Position numbers and translations under genes: made by a program. Positions 16,432 through 25,078 of a DNA stretch of 46,574 nucleotides are shown one piece after another. The notes beneath the pieces are model-generated. The model saw only the letters and a program-made list of their open reading frames with translations. It was not told the origin of the DNA and searched no databases. Location of the stretch: assembly GCA_021790255.1 (NCBI GenBank), contig JAJYIE010000007.1, forward strand, positions 1 to 46,574. Reading direction: 5' to 3'. Numbering within the stretch: the first letter of the stretch is position 1; each line of letters starts with the position of its first letter. The stretch comes from a bacterium (GTDB lineage: Bacteria > Patescibacteriota > Microgenomatia > Daviesbacterales > UBA10151).

Positions 16432-19335
16432 ATGAGTAACGATAAAATAGTTATCCGCGGGGCGCGTGAGCATAATCTAAAAGACATTGACCTGGAAATT
16501 CCTAAGAATAAGTTAGTTGTTCTGACAGGCATTTCTGGTTCCGGAAAATCTTCTCTGGCTTTTGACACCCTTTATGCTGAAGGGCAACGGCGCTACGTGG
16601 AATCACTTTCTTCTTATGCCAGACAGTTTCTGGGAGTAATGGACAAGCCGGATGTGGATTTAATTGAAGGGCTTTCTCCTGCTATATCCATTGACCAAAA
16701 GAGCGCTTCCCACAATCCACGCTCTACTGTGGGAACCACGACGGAGATCTACGATTACCTGCGTCTGCTTTACGCCCGGATTGGCCATCCTCATTGCCCA
16801 ATTTGCGGCGGAGAAGTGGCTAGGCTTAGCGTGGACCAAATCGTGGATAAGGTCAAAGGTCAAAGGTCAAAGGTCAAAAGCAACGAAGGAAGAATTATGA
16901 TTTTGGCGCCGGTCGTAAAAGACAGGAAAGGTGAGTATTCCAGCTTGTTTGAAGATCTGCGCAGAAAAGGCTTTTCCAAGGTCCGGGTTGATAAGCAGGT
17001 TAGGGATTTAAGTGAAGATTTGGTGCTGATTAAAACCAATAAGCACACAATTGATGTGGTGGTGGATAGGTTGGTTCTGGATAAAAAAAGCCTAGCAGAT
17101 GAAAAAATACTTTCCCGGCTGCACCAAAGTATCGAGACAGCTTTGAAGATGGGTGAGGGGATGGTTATCGTCAGTGACGTTTTGGACAAATCCCTTGAGT
17201 TCCCGCCAACTCCTAAAAAAACGGAAGATCACCTTTATTCAGAAAGGTTTGCCTGTCCTGTGGACAACATTTCTTTGCCGGAAATTGAGCCGCGGACATT
17301 TTCATTTAATTCACCGCACGGCGCCTGTCCTAATTGTACCGGGCTTGGAGTTTTGCTCAAAATCGATGCCGAGGCAATCATAAACCCGATTCTTTCCATC
17401 GCGGAAGGCGGAATTTTACCTTGGTCAGGTTTGGGGGAGTCAGATACATGGTTTAAGCGGCTGATTGAAGCTGTGGGGAAAGAGAAAGGTTTTGATATAA
17501 ATACCCGTTTGGGCCAGTTGTCTCCGGAAGCAAAGAATCTCCTCCTTTACGGCGCAGATAATGAGCAGTTTCGGGTGGAAGGAAGAAACCGGGAGGGGCA
17601 CTGGACGCATTTTTATACTACATTTGAAGGGCTGGTGCCCGGTTTGGAGAAAAGATACAAGGAAACCGAATCTGAATATGTCAAAAAGGAAATTGAAAAA
17701 TATATGACGGAAGAAATCTGCCCGGTTTGCCACGGGGCCAGATTAAAACCGGAAGCGCTTTCGGTAAGTGTTGAGGGAGTTAACATCTCTGAGGCCACCA
17801 GCCAGTCGATCAGAGCCGCCCTGGAGTGGTTAAAGACGCTGGTGAAACCTGTTTTATCACAGCGGGAGGAAATAATAGCTGCGCCGATTTTGAAAGAGAT
17901 TAAAGCCAGGCTGCAATTTTTGGTTGACGTGGGGTTGGATTACCTAACGCTGGACCGAGCATCGGCAACACTGGCTGGCGGAGAAGCCCAACGGATTCGC
18001 CTTGCTTCCCAGATCGGCTCAGGGTTGTCCGGTGTTCTTTACGTATTGGATGAGCCGTCAATCGGCCTGCATCAGCGGGATAACAGCCGGCTTATTGAAA
18101 CCTTAAAGAGGCTGCGGGATTTGGGTAATACCGTGGTGGTGGTGGAACATGACCAGGAAACAATGGAAAGCGCTGACTGGATCGTTGATTTTGGCCCCGG
18201 AGCCGGAGAGCATGGCGGGAATGTGGTAGCTTCAGGCAGCCTGGAGGATATTATTAATAACCCAAATTCTTTGACCGGAAAGTACTTGTCAGGCAAAAGA
18301 CAGGTGCAGTCTGATGGACAACTTCGCAGGCCGTATGTTAATGTCGGCACCCTGAAAGTAGTTGGCGCCGCCGAGCATAACCTGAAGAATATTGATGTGG
18401 AGTTTCCTTTGGGCCAGTTTATCGCCGTTACCGGAGTTTCTGGTTCCGGTAAATCTACTTTAATTAATGATATTTTATACCGCGCTCTGGCCCAAAAAAT
18501 TTATCGGACGCGGGAAAAACCGGGGCGTTTTAAGGATCTGGAAGGGCTGCAATACGTCGATAAGGTGGTGCTGGTTGACCAGTCACCGATCGGACGGACT
18601 CCCCGATCAAACCCGGCCACTTACACCGGAGCATTTACTTTTATCCGTGACTTGTTTGCCAGTTCACCGGATGCTAAAGTGCGCGGATACGGGCCGGGGC
18701 GGTTTAGTTTTAACGTCAAAGGCGGACGTTGTGAAGTTTGCGAGGGTGAAGGCCAAATTAAAATTGAAATGCAGTTTTTGCCGGATGTATACGTGACATG
18801 TGAAGCCTGCAGCGGGAAAAGATATAACCGGGAAGCTTTGGAGATACATTTTAAAGATAAAAACATCGCCGAAGTTTTGGAAATGACGGTGGAGGAGTCG
18901 TTGGAATTTTTCAGCAACATCCCACAGATAAAAAGGAAGCTTGAGGTTTTGAATGAAGTCGGCCTGGGCTATATCCGGCTTGGCCAACCGGCCCCTACCT
19001 TATCGGGCGGAGAAGCCCAGCGCATTAAGCTGGCCTCTGAGCTGTCCAAGCGCCCAACTGGCCACACTTTCTACATTCTTGACGAGCCAACTACCGGTTT
19101 GCACTTTGCCGACATCGAAAGGCTGCTGACTATTTTGCGAAAGCTTGTCAACTTCGGCAATACAGTGGTTATAATTGAGCACAACCTGGACGTGATTAAA
19201 AACACGGATTGGATTATCGACCTGGGGCCTGAGGGAGGGGAAGGCGGTGGAAAAGTTGTTGCAACCGGCACACCGAAGGACCTGGTTGCTAATAAATCTT
19301 CAGTAACGGGCCAGTACCTGGCTAAAGTGTTATAA
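16432..19335 (+). CDS. uvrA: UvrABC system protein A
   Basis: 967 residues, normal length. There are two ABC modules: the first Walker A is GISGSGKS (residues 33-40), the second GVSGSGKST near 665. Signatures [18 protein letters not shown] and [18 protein letters not shown] and Walker [16 protein letters not shown] and [15 protein letters not shown] are intact. The C-terminal zinc hook (CEVCEGEG, then [10 protein letters not shown]) has four Cys. In the first zinc module the usual CPxC pair reads CPVD, so one Cys is replaced, while CPNC is kept. Four GGTCAAA units sit in the reading frame near residues 140-149. UvrA is the damage sensor that loads UvrB. Confidence 0.98.
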   Translation: MSNDKIVIRGAREHNLKDIDLEIPKNKLVVLTGISGSGKSSLAFDTLYAEGQRRYVESLSSYARQFLGVMDKPDVDLIEGLSPAISIDQKSASHNPRSTVGTTTEIYDYLRLLYARIGHPHCPICGGEVARLSVDQIVDKVKGQRSKVKSNEGRIMILAPVVKDRKGEYSSLFEDLRRKGFSKVRVDKQVRDLSEDLVLIKTNKHTIDVVVDRLVLDKKSLADEKILSRLHQSIETALKMGEGMVIVSDVLDKSLEFPPTPKKTEDHLYSERFACPVDNISLPEIEPRTFSFNSPHGACPNCTGLGVLLKIDAEAIINPILSIAEGGILPWSGLGESDTWFKRLIEAVGKEKGFDINTRLGQLSPEAKNLLLYGADNEQFRVEGRNREGHWTHFYTTFEGLVPGLEKRYKETESEYVKKEIEKYMTEEICPVCHGARLKPEALSVSVEGVNISEATSQSIRAALEWLKTLVKPVLSQREEIIAAPILKEIKARLQFLVDVGLDYLTLDRASATLAGGEAQRIRLASQIGSGLSGVLYVLDEPSIGLHQRDNSRLIETLKRLRDLGNTVVVVEHDQETMESADWIVDFGPGAGEHGGNVVASGSLEDIINNPNSLTGKYLSGKRQVQSDGQLRRPYVNVGTLKVVGAAEHNLKNIDVEFPLGQFIAVTGVSGSGKSTLINDILYRALAQKIYRTREKPGRFKDLEGLQYVDKVVLVDQSPIGRTPRSNPATYTGAFTFIRDLFASSPDAKVRGYGPGRFSFNVKGGRCEVCEGEGQIKIEMQFLPDVYVTCEACSGKRYNREALEIHFKDKNIAEVLEMTVEESLEFFSNIPQIKRKLEVLNEVGLGYIRLGQPAPTLSGGEAQRIKLASELSKRPTGHTFYILDEPTTGLHFADIERLLTILRKLVNFGNTVVIIEHNLDVIKNTDWIIDLGPEGGEGGGKVVATGTPKDLVANKSSVTGQYLAKVL
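16851..16878 (+). repeat. 4x GGTCAAA tandem repeat inside uvrA
   Basis: Four perfect copies of the heptamer GGTCAAA followed by AG. The unit is not a multiple of three, so the repeat is read in three frames and encodes a basic Lys/Gly/Gln/Arg/Ser stretch in the insertion between the first zinc Cys pair and the UvrB-binding region. Gain or loss of one unit would frameshift uvrA. Confidence 0.9.
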
Positions 19336-19469
19336 TCTGATCAGAATGGTTGAAAAAGCAGGCCTTCCCGGGGATATTTGATATTAAAGTATTCGGTACA
19401 TTCCCGATTTGCAAGTACACCTTAGGGGCGGCAGGCTAATATTATCCGGCAAATATCTTTCAAAAGTTC

Positions 19470-19478
19470 TGCTACAAT
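19470..19478 (+). promoter_or_regulatory. Extended -10 promoter of transglutaminase gene
   Basis: TGC-TACAAT ends 8 bases before the ATG at 19487, giving a leaderless transcript and excluding the in-frame start at 19409. Confidence 0.55.
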
Positions 19479-19486
19479 TAAAAAGT

Positions 19487-21355
19487 ATGCTGATCAGGGC
19501 AAAATTGGGGTTTATCATTCTTGTCCTTCTGGCAGGATTTTTCCCTTTGTCAGTTAGAGCTTTCGCAGATAACGAATTCGAGTCTTCCTACACAGTAACT
19601 TATGATGTAGACAAAACCGGCATTACTACTGTGGCCCAAAAGGTGGTCCTGAAAAACCTTACCAGCCAATACTATGCCTCCGATTTTACCCTGACGATAG
19701 GATCAACCACAATTTCAGGAATTACGGCATCAGATGATGCCGGCCCGATGGAAACAAAGGTAAACAAAGAGGACGGAAAAACAGCTATTACTGTTAAGTT
19801 TAACCAGCAGGTTGTAGGTCTTGATAAGCAGCAGGATTTTACGTTGAAATTTCAGACCAGAGATTTTGCCGAAAGGGTTGGAAAAACATGGGAAGTAAAC
19901 CTGCCGCGGGCCCCCGAAGGAACGGATGTGGCCGGATATTCCATGGTGTTATCGGTACCCGGTGATTTTGGCGATCCGACGTCGATTTCACCGCAACCTC
20001 AGTCAAAATCACAATCCTTTGGGCGGCTGTTTTTTTCCTTTGATAAAAGCCAACTGAAAGAAAGCGGTGTTTCAGTTAACTTCGGCAGTTCCCAGATTTT
20101 TGATTTTAACTTAAAATATCACCTTAGCAACGACCAGATATTTCCGGAAAGGACTTTTGTCGCGCTGCCGCCGGATACAAACTTTCAGGATGTAGCGATC
20201 AACAGGATCCAGCCGCAGCCGCTGAATGTAACCATTGATGGGGACGGGAATTACCTTGCCTGGTATGAACTTCCGAGGCGCTCCAATTTAGATGTAACCA
20301 TTGTCGGCTCCGCAAAACTTTATATTAACCCCAAAAATACCAGCGTACCGGTTCTAAGTTCTCAGGAGATCGGCCAATGGACAAAAAATGACCAATACTG
20401 GCAAAAAAACGACCCGCTGATAAAAAACACTCTGGCAGATATTTTTAATGGTAAAACGGCAACCACAACAACCCAAAAAGCAGAACTTATCTACCGGTAT
20501 ATAGTCAATACTTTAAGTTATGATACCGGCCGTCTATCGGGCAATAATATTGAACGGCTGGGTGCGGTTACTGCGCTGCACAATCCTCATTTGGCGATTT
20601 GTATGGAGTTTACCGACGTATTTATTGCCCTGGCCAGGGCTGAAGGGATTCCTGCACGCGAGCTTGACGGGTTTGCCTACAGTCAAAATAATGACCTTCG
20701 CCCGTTAGGTTTATCTCACGATTTGCTGCATGCGTGGCCGGAGTACTTTGATGAAGAAAAGGGCTGGGTGATGGTGGATCCGACCTGGGAAAATACTACC
20801 GGAGGGGTAGACTATTTTAATAAGTTTGATTTAAACCATGTGGTTTTTACAGTACGCGGGTTATCTTCCGAAAGTCCTTATTCCACCAGTGACGTTTCGG
20901 TGATGGTTTCACCAAATGATTTTATCGGCAAGCCAAGCCCGGATGTCCAGATAAGCGGGCAGGATACAATATGGTCCGGATTCCCCGCTGCTTTGACAGT
21001 AAAAATAACCAACCAGGGCAACTCAGTGCAGCAGCCAACAACTCTGACAGCCGCCACTAACAGGCTCATTATTTTAGATAATAAATCCATCGCCTTACCG
21101 GCAATCCCCCCCTACGGCTTCGTTATCTATGATTTAAATTTGCGCACTCCTGATATCTGGCGAAGCTTCCTTGATACTTTAAAGATAACCGTAGGCGGTC
21201 AGACTTTTAACAAAAATTTGCATGTGAAACCGATATTTTTATTCAAGCCTTTCCCTTATGTTTTTCTGGGACTGGTTGGTTTGGTTTTTCTCGGATATCT
21301 GGCAGTTTTATTAATTCATCTTCTCAGGGTAAACAGGCATCCCGCTAAAAAGTAG
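19487..21355 (+). CDS. Secreted, membrane-anchored transglutaminase-like protein
   Basis: 622 residues from ATG 19487, chosen because a leaderless promoter precedes it and the signal peptide (ILVLLAGFFPLSVRAFA) then begins near the N-terminus. An extracellular beta-rich region (residues 30-330) resembles N-terminal domains of transglutaminase-like proteins. The transglutaminase-core papain-like fold has Cys372 (AICMEFTDVF), His415 (LLHAWPEYF) and Asp431 (MVDPTW). A further beta domain and one C-terminal helix (PYVFLGLVGLVFLGYLAVLL) follow, ending with a basic tail. Family members act as peptidases or crosslinkers on the cell surface. It lies between uvrA and uvrC without an apparent link to repair. 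Confidence 0.88.
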   Translation: MLIRAKLGFIILVLLAGFFPLSVRAFADNEFESSYTVTYDVDKTGITTVAQKVVLKNLTSQYYASDFTLTIGSTTISGITASDDAGPMETKVNKEDGKTAITVKFNQQVVGLDKQQDFTLKFQTRDFAERVGKTWEVNLPRAPEGTDVAGYSMVLSVPGDFGDPTSISPQPQSKSQSFGRLFFSFDKSQLKESGVSVNFGSSQIFDFNLKYHLSNDQIFPERTFVALPPDTNFQDVAINRIQPQPLNVTIDGDGNYLAWYELPRRSNLDVTIVGSAKLYINPKNTSVPVLSSQEIGQWTKNDQYWQKNDPLIKNTLADIFNGKTATTTTQKAELIYRYIVNTLSYDTGRLSGNNIERLGAVTALHNPHLAICMEFTDVFIALARAEGIPARELDGFAYSQNNDLRPLGLSHDLLHAWPEYFDEEKGWVMVDPTWENTTGGVDYFNKFDLNHVVFTVRGLSSESPYSTSDVSVMVSPNDFIGKPSPDVQISGQDTIWSGFPAALTVKITNQGNSVQQPTTLTAATNRLIILDNKSIALPAIPPYGFVIYDLNLRTPDIWRSFLDTLKITVGGQTFNKNLHVKPIFLFKPFPYVFLGLVGLVFLGYLAVLLIHLLRVNRHPAKK

Positions 21356-21375
21356 TTTCCAGGCACCAGTTGCAG

Positions 21376-21381
21376 TATAAT
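21376..21381 (+). promoter_or_regulatory. -10 element of uvrC
   Basis: A perfect TATAAT ends 9 bases before the ATG at 21391, so the in-frame TTG at 21370 lies upstream of transcription and is unlikely to be the start. Confidence 0.55.
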
Positions 21382-21390
21382 TCACCCGTC

Positions 21391-22749
21391 ATGAAATCTG
21401 TCTTTTTGAAGAAAAAATCCCCCTTACCGGAGGTGATTAAGCTTAAACCGCGTCATGACTTCTGGCTAAGTATTAGGGAAGAAATTCCACACAAACCCGG
21501 TGTTTATATTTATTCTGATCTTGGGGGCAAAATACTCTATGTTGGCAAGGCCATAGATCTTTACCACCGGGTGGGGTCATATTTTGCCGGCAGGCCTGAC
21601 AGCCCGAAAACAGCCGCTTTGGTGGAAAGAATTGCCGGCTGCAGGACGATTGTTGTGGCCTCCGAACTGGAAGCGCTGATTCTGGAAGCTAACCTGATTA
21701 AAAAATACCGCCCTCCTTACAATATTAAGCTGACTGATGACAAGGACTATTTATACATTAAAATTACCCGGGCGCCATTCCCGCAGATCCTTACAGCCAG
21801 GAAAAAAGAGTTGATTGATGCTAAAGAGTACTTCGGGCCGTTTCCCTCTTCCCGTGTGGTGCGGACAACTTTAAAAAAGCTGCGCTGTGTTTTTCCATGG
21901 TGCAGCAACCCACCGAAAGAGGCGGCGAACAACAGGCAGCAGACAGGCAATAGACCGTGTTTTTTTTACCATATTAAGTTGTGTCCCGGGGCTTGTGCGG
22001 GGAAAATCAGCAGGCAGGAATACGCTAAAATTATCCACCGGTTTTCCCGCTTTATGAGTGGTGAGAAGAATGAGCTAATAGGTGACTTGACCGAGGAGAT
22101 GGAAGAAGCTGCGGAAAAATTGCAGTTTGAAAAGGCCCAGCAGCTGAAAAAGATTATCTTTGATCTGCAATACTTAACAAGTACGAACAATGCCCAGGCT
22201 TATCTGGAAAACCCGAATTTTTTGCAGGATCAAAACAACCAGTCTTTATCCCAGCTGAAAGAGCAGCTGGATTTAAAAGCCTGGCCGGGGCGAATTGAAG
22301 CATATGATATCTCCAATCTGCTTGGAGCTCAGGCGGTGGGTTCACTGGTAGTTTTAAGCGAAGGAGATATTGATAAAAAATGGTACCGGAAATTCCGTAT
22401 CCGGGCGGAAGGTAGGCCGAATGATGTGGCAATGATGCGGGAGGTGATCCGCCGGCGGGCCAGACACAAAGAGTGGCCAACCCCGGATTTAATTTTAGTT
22501 GACGGAGGCCGGGGGCAGGTCCGGGGTGTAAAAGAGGAGTTGGAGAGCTCCGGCTGGAATGTCCCTGTTTTTGGGCTTGCCAAAAGGTTGGAATGGCTTT
22601 ATGGGCCGGATACAGAAATTATCCGCCTGCCGAAAAAAGATTTATCTCTGCGGCTTTTGCAAAAGATCCGTGATGAAGCACATCGCTTTGCTGTTAATTA
22701 CCACCGGAAATTGCGGGAAAATAGTTCATTTTCAATAATTAAAGGTTAG
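21391..22749 (+). CDS. uvrC: UvrABC system protein C, short form lacking HhH
   Basis: 452 residues against about 600 for typical UvrC. The GIY-YIG nuclease (residues 28-110) has GVYIYSD and YVGKAIDLYHRVGSYF. A CPGAC cluster follows in the Cys-rich linker, then the UVR motif (AAEKLQFEKAQQLKKII). The RNase-H-like 5' nuclease core has EAYDISNLLGAQAVGSLVV, LILVDGGRGQV and RDEAHRFAVNYHRKLR. The protein ends a few residues after that motif, where others continue with two helix-hairpin-helix repeats (normally IPGIGPKRxxxLL). The 3' incision domain is thus present, the 5' active site is present, and the DNA-binding tail is absent. Confidence 0.96.
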   Translation: MKSVFLKKKSPLPEVIKLKPRHDFWLSIREEIPHKPGVYIYSDLGGKILYVGKAIDLYHRVGSYFAGRPDSPKTAALVERIAGCRTIVVASELEALILEANLIKKYRPPYNIKLTDDKDYLYIKITRAPFPQILTARKKELIDAKEYFGPFPSSRVVRTTLKKLRCVFPWCSNPPKEAANNRQQTGNRPCFFYHIKLCPGACAGKISRQEYAKIIHRFSRFMSGEKNELIGDLTEEMEEAAEKLQFEKAQQLKKIIFDLQYLTSTNNAQAYLENPNFLQDQNNQSLSQLKEQLDLKAWPGRIEAYDISNLLGAQAVGSLVVLSEGDIDKKWYRKFRIRAEGRPNDVAMMREVIRRRARHKEWPTPDLILVDGGRGQVRGVKEELESSGWNVPVFGLAKRLEWLYGPDTEIIRLPKKDLSLRLLQKIRDEAHRFAVNYHRKLRENSSFSIIKG

Positions 22750-22803
22750 AATTTCGTGTCAATGCCCCTACTTGGTATGGCTGCAATGATGAAAGCGTCT
22801 TTG

Positions 22804-22812
22804 TGATACTAT
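22804..22812 (+). promoter_or_regulatory. Extended -10 promoter, leaderless GTG gene
   Basis: TGA-TACTAT ends 6 bases before the GTG start at 22819. Confidence 0.5.
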
Positions 22813-22818
22813 ATTAAG

Positions 22819-23220
22819 GTGAAATCTCTCCTTCGAAGCTACCTGATTATTGTCGGCACCCTGGCTACCACATCCCAGCTTTTACCTTCGCTGATCATTA
22901 AGGGAGGAGTTAAAGGATACCTGATCGGCGGTTTGGCTTTCATGGTTGCTAATTTATTGCTGGTTCCTCTGCTCAAACTCCTGCTTTTGCCGCTGAATCT
23001 TTTGACGTTAGGTCTATTTGCCTGGGTGAGTAATGTCCTGGCTTTGTACATTCTGGTCAGCCTGATACCTTACTTCATGGTCCTGCCCTATCAATTTCCC
23101 GGGTATAGTACGGATGGGATTGTTATTCCGGCTGTAAATTTGTCAGCTTTTCAGTTTGTTATTTTGGCATCATTTGTGATAGGATTTCTAATCCATTTTA
23201 TTCACTGGATTATTAAGTAA
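22819..23220 (+). CDS. Phage holin family 4 / PF04020-type membrane protein
   Basis: 133 residues with four hydrophobic helices. The central PLNLLTLGLFAWVSNVLALYIL segment matches the conserved PLxLLTLGLFxxxxNxxxL block of the PF04020 family, annotated as phage holin family 4. These are chromosomal membrane proteins in most bacteria and are not part of a prophage here. The start is GTG, fixed by the extended -10 six bases upstream. It is followed 30 bases later by secG. The function is unknown; envelope maintenance is a guess. Confidence 0.82.
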   Translation: MKSLLRSYLIIVGTLATTSQLLPSLIIKGGVKGYLIGGLAFMVANLLLVPLLKLLLLPLNLLTLGLFAWVSNVLALYILVSLIPYFMVLPYQFPGYSTDGIVIPAVNLSAFQFVILASFVIGFLIHFIHWIIK

Positions 23221-23237
23221 GGGGTTGAGCTTTCAGG

Positions 23238-23243
23238 TATAAT
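23238..23243 (+). promoter_or_regulatory. -10 element of secG
   Basis: A perfect TATAAT ends 7 bases before the ATG at 23251, with no Shine-Dalgarno in between. Confidence 0.55.
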
Positions 23244-23250
23244 ATAGTTT

Positions 23251-23466
23251 ATGAATACAGTACTGGAGATTACTCAGATTATTTTAGCAATACTTTTGAT
23301 AGTCTTGATCCTGATGCAGTCTAAAGGGACAGGACTGGGAACGGCTTTCGGAGGGGAGATCGGTTTTTACTCTACTAAACGCGGATTTGAGAAGATTCTT
23401 TTCGATCTGACGATCCTCATTTCTGCCCTGTTTATTGTACTTTCAGCACTAAGGCTGATTTTGTGA
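23251..23466 (+). CDS. secG: Protein translocase subunit SecG
   Basis: 71 residues with two transmembrane helices (residues 5-20 and 52-70). The loop LMQSKGTGLGTAFGGEIGFYSTKRGFEKIL carries the SecG hallmark (Q-x-x-KGxGLGxxFGG, then a basic segment). SecG is the small accessory subunit of the SecYEG channel. Its last codons overlap the next gene's GTG start by 4 bases, which suggests coupling to the solute-binding protein gene. Confidence 0.93.
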   Translation: MNTVLEITQIILAILLIVLILMQSKGTGLGTAFGGEIGFYSTKRGFEKILFDLTILISALFIVLSALRLIL

Positions 23467-24959
23467 AAAAAGCTCTTTTTATAATTCTTTTATTATCCAA
23501 GATTACCAGCCGCTACTTTTCGCGGCTTAAAGATACGCTGCTGTTTAATTCCGGCCGCTCTCTCTCGGGACTTACTGCGGCTGGGAAGGAGCAAAAAAAT
23601 GTGATGTTTCCCCATGCTGCTGTAAAAATTGGCCTTACAGCTTTTGTGCTTATTGTCGCCGGAGTGTTTCTTTGGCGCACTACAATTAAATTTAAGGAGT
23701 CAACTTTATCCGAAGGGATAGTTGGTCTTTATGACCGGGATAATCTTAATCCTGCCGCCTTGCCTGCTCCCGTAACCCGCCTGATTTCCAGGCCCCTCGT
23801 CAGCCTGGATAAGAGTGGTTTACCCCAACCAGATCTGGTTAGCGGCTGGGATGAGGATAACAACGCCACTACGTATATTTTTCACCTCAAAGATAATCTT
23901 TACTGGAATGATGGCTCAAAGGTTCTTTCATCGGATATTAAGTTTAATATACCTGATGTAACTATTTCGTACCCTGACGAGAAAACAATAGCTTTCAAAC
24001 TTCCGGAGCCATTTGCCCCGTTGCCGACGTTTTTAACTACACCAGTATTTAAAAATGGGGGCTGGGTGGGTGTGGGTGACTACAGGGTTTCAGGGATGGC
24101 CTACAGTAACGGTTTTTTGGCAAAACTGAATTTAGCGCCTAAAGCCGTCGGGAAAACAGCTTTGCCCAACCTGGTCATTCGTTTTTATCAAGATGAGCCA
24201 ACACTCAAAACCGCTTTTACACTGGGTGAAGTGTCAACGATGTTGGGACTCTCTGATGATGAAGGTGTGAAGAGTGCGGGTAATACTAAAGAGTCCCAAT
24301 TTACGGATTTTAACAGGGTCCTGGCGGTTTTTTACAACACTAAGGATGATACTTTAAAAGATAAAAATCTGCGTAAGGCACTTACCGCTGCAATGCCTTC
24401 TTTTCCCGGTGCGCAGCAGGCCAAGGGGCCGATCCCTTCCTTCTCCTGGGCTTTTTCTGAACCGCCTCTGGAACTAAACAACAACCTCAATTTAGCCAAG
24501 TCTTACCTGGATAAGGCGGGAGGCGGGAAAGATACAAAAGTTGTTCTGATGACAACTTCAGACTTTCAGTCTGCCGGCGGACAAATCGTAAATTCATGGA
24601 AAAACCTAGGCCTTCAGGCAACATTAAAAATAGAAAGCGGCATGCCGCAAAGCTTCCAGGCCTTGCTTGTGGCCGAACCGATTCCGGCTGACCCTGACCA
24701 GTATACACTTTGGCATTCCACGCAAACTCAAACCAACCTGTCAAAATACTCCGGACCGCGGGTGGATAAGGATTTGGAAGACGGCCGGAAAACCAAAGAT
24801 ATAAAACAGCGGAAAGAAAGCTATGCCGATTTCCAAAAAACTTTATCGGAAGATTGTCCGGCTGCTTTTCTTTATTATCCGAAAACTTTAACCGTCTACC
24901 GCAGCAACGTGGAAAGTGATCTGCAGAAAGTCCTCCCCTTGCAGCTTCCGGCAAGCTAA
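23463..24959 (+). CDS. ABC transporter substrate-binding protein, family 5 (peptide-type)
   Basis: 498 residues. An N-terminal cytoplasmic segment (about 55 residues) precedes a single helix (VKIGLTAFVLIVAGVFLW). The extracytoplasmic part follows the SBP_bac_5 pattern: an early LISRPLVSLDKSGLPQPDL segment, YIFHLKDNLYWNDGSKVLSSDI, and a late NLRKALTAAM segment. Typical members are lipoproteins; this one is anchored by a helix and is shorter. No permease or ATPase genes are adjacent, so the partner transporter is elsewhere or absent. Peptide or nucleotide-precursor scavenging is an inference. Confidence 0.85.
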   Translation: MKKALFIILLLSKITSRYFSRLKDTLLFNSGRSLSGLTAAGKEQKNVMFPHAAVKIGLTAFVLIVAGVFLWRTTIKFKESTLSEGIVGLYDRDNLNPAALPAPVTRLISRPLVSLDKSGLPQPDLVSGWDEDNNATTYIFHLKDNLYWNDGSKVLSSDIKFNIPDVTISYPDEKTIAFKLPEPFAPLPTFLTTPVFKNGGWVGVGDYRVSGMAYSNGFLAKLNLAPKAVGKTALPNLVIRFYQDEPTLKTAFTLGEVSTMLGLSDDEGVKSAGNTKESQFTDFNRVLAVFYNTKDDTLKDKNLRKALTAAMPSFPGAQQAKGPIPSFSWAFSEPPLELNNNLNLAKSYLDKAGGGKDTKVVLMTTSDFQSAGGQIVNSWKNLGLQATLKIESGMPQSFQALLVAEPIPADPDQYTLWHSTQTQTNLSKYSGPRVDKDLEDGRKTKDIKQRKESYADFQKTLSEDCPAAFLYYPKTLTVYRSNVESDLQKVLPLQLPAS

Positions 24960-24967
24960 CAAGTCCC

Positions 24968-24979
24968 CTGCTTAAGCAG
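24968..24979. repeat. Perfect 12-base palindrome CTGCTTAAGCAG
   Basis: Perfect dyad just after the stop of the substrate-binding protein, followed by an AAGCTT palindrome. It could be a short terminator-like hairpin or a binding site upstream of the PrkA promoter; no T-run follows. Confidence 0.4.
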
Positions 24980-25015
24980 TATTAAGCTTTAAGTAAGAAA
25001 TTTGTAAATTCCCCA

Positions 25016-25045
25016 TTGACATGATACAGCATCATGTAGTATGTT
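25016..25045 (+). promoter_or_regulatory. PrkA operon promoter with dyad operator
   Basis: TTGACA at 25016-25021, an 18-base spacer and TATGTT at 25040-25045. A perfect inverted repeat ACATGAT-N5-ATCATGT spans 25019-25037, overlapping the -35 and filling the spacer, the classic position of a repressor operator. The leader to the ATG at 25079 is about 27 bases and has no Shine-Dalgarno. Confidence 0.6.
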
Positions 25046-25078
25046 CAATAAAATTAAATTTTGCCTACCCGAACAAAT

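Noticed and set aside
13462-22818. Search for a shared SOS box before uvrB, uvrA and uvrC
   Set aside because: No Bacillus- or E. coli-type LexA site and no common dyad with the lexA upstream region was seen.
22819-23220. Prophage suggested by the holin-family name
   Set aside because: The family is a common chromosomal membrane protein and no phage genes are adjacent.
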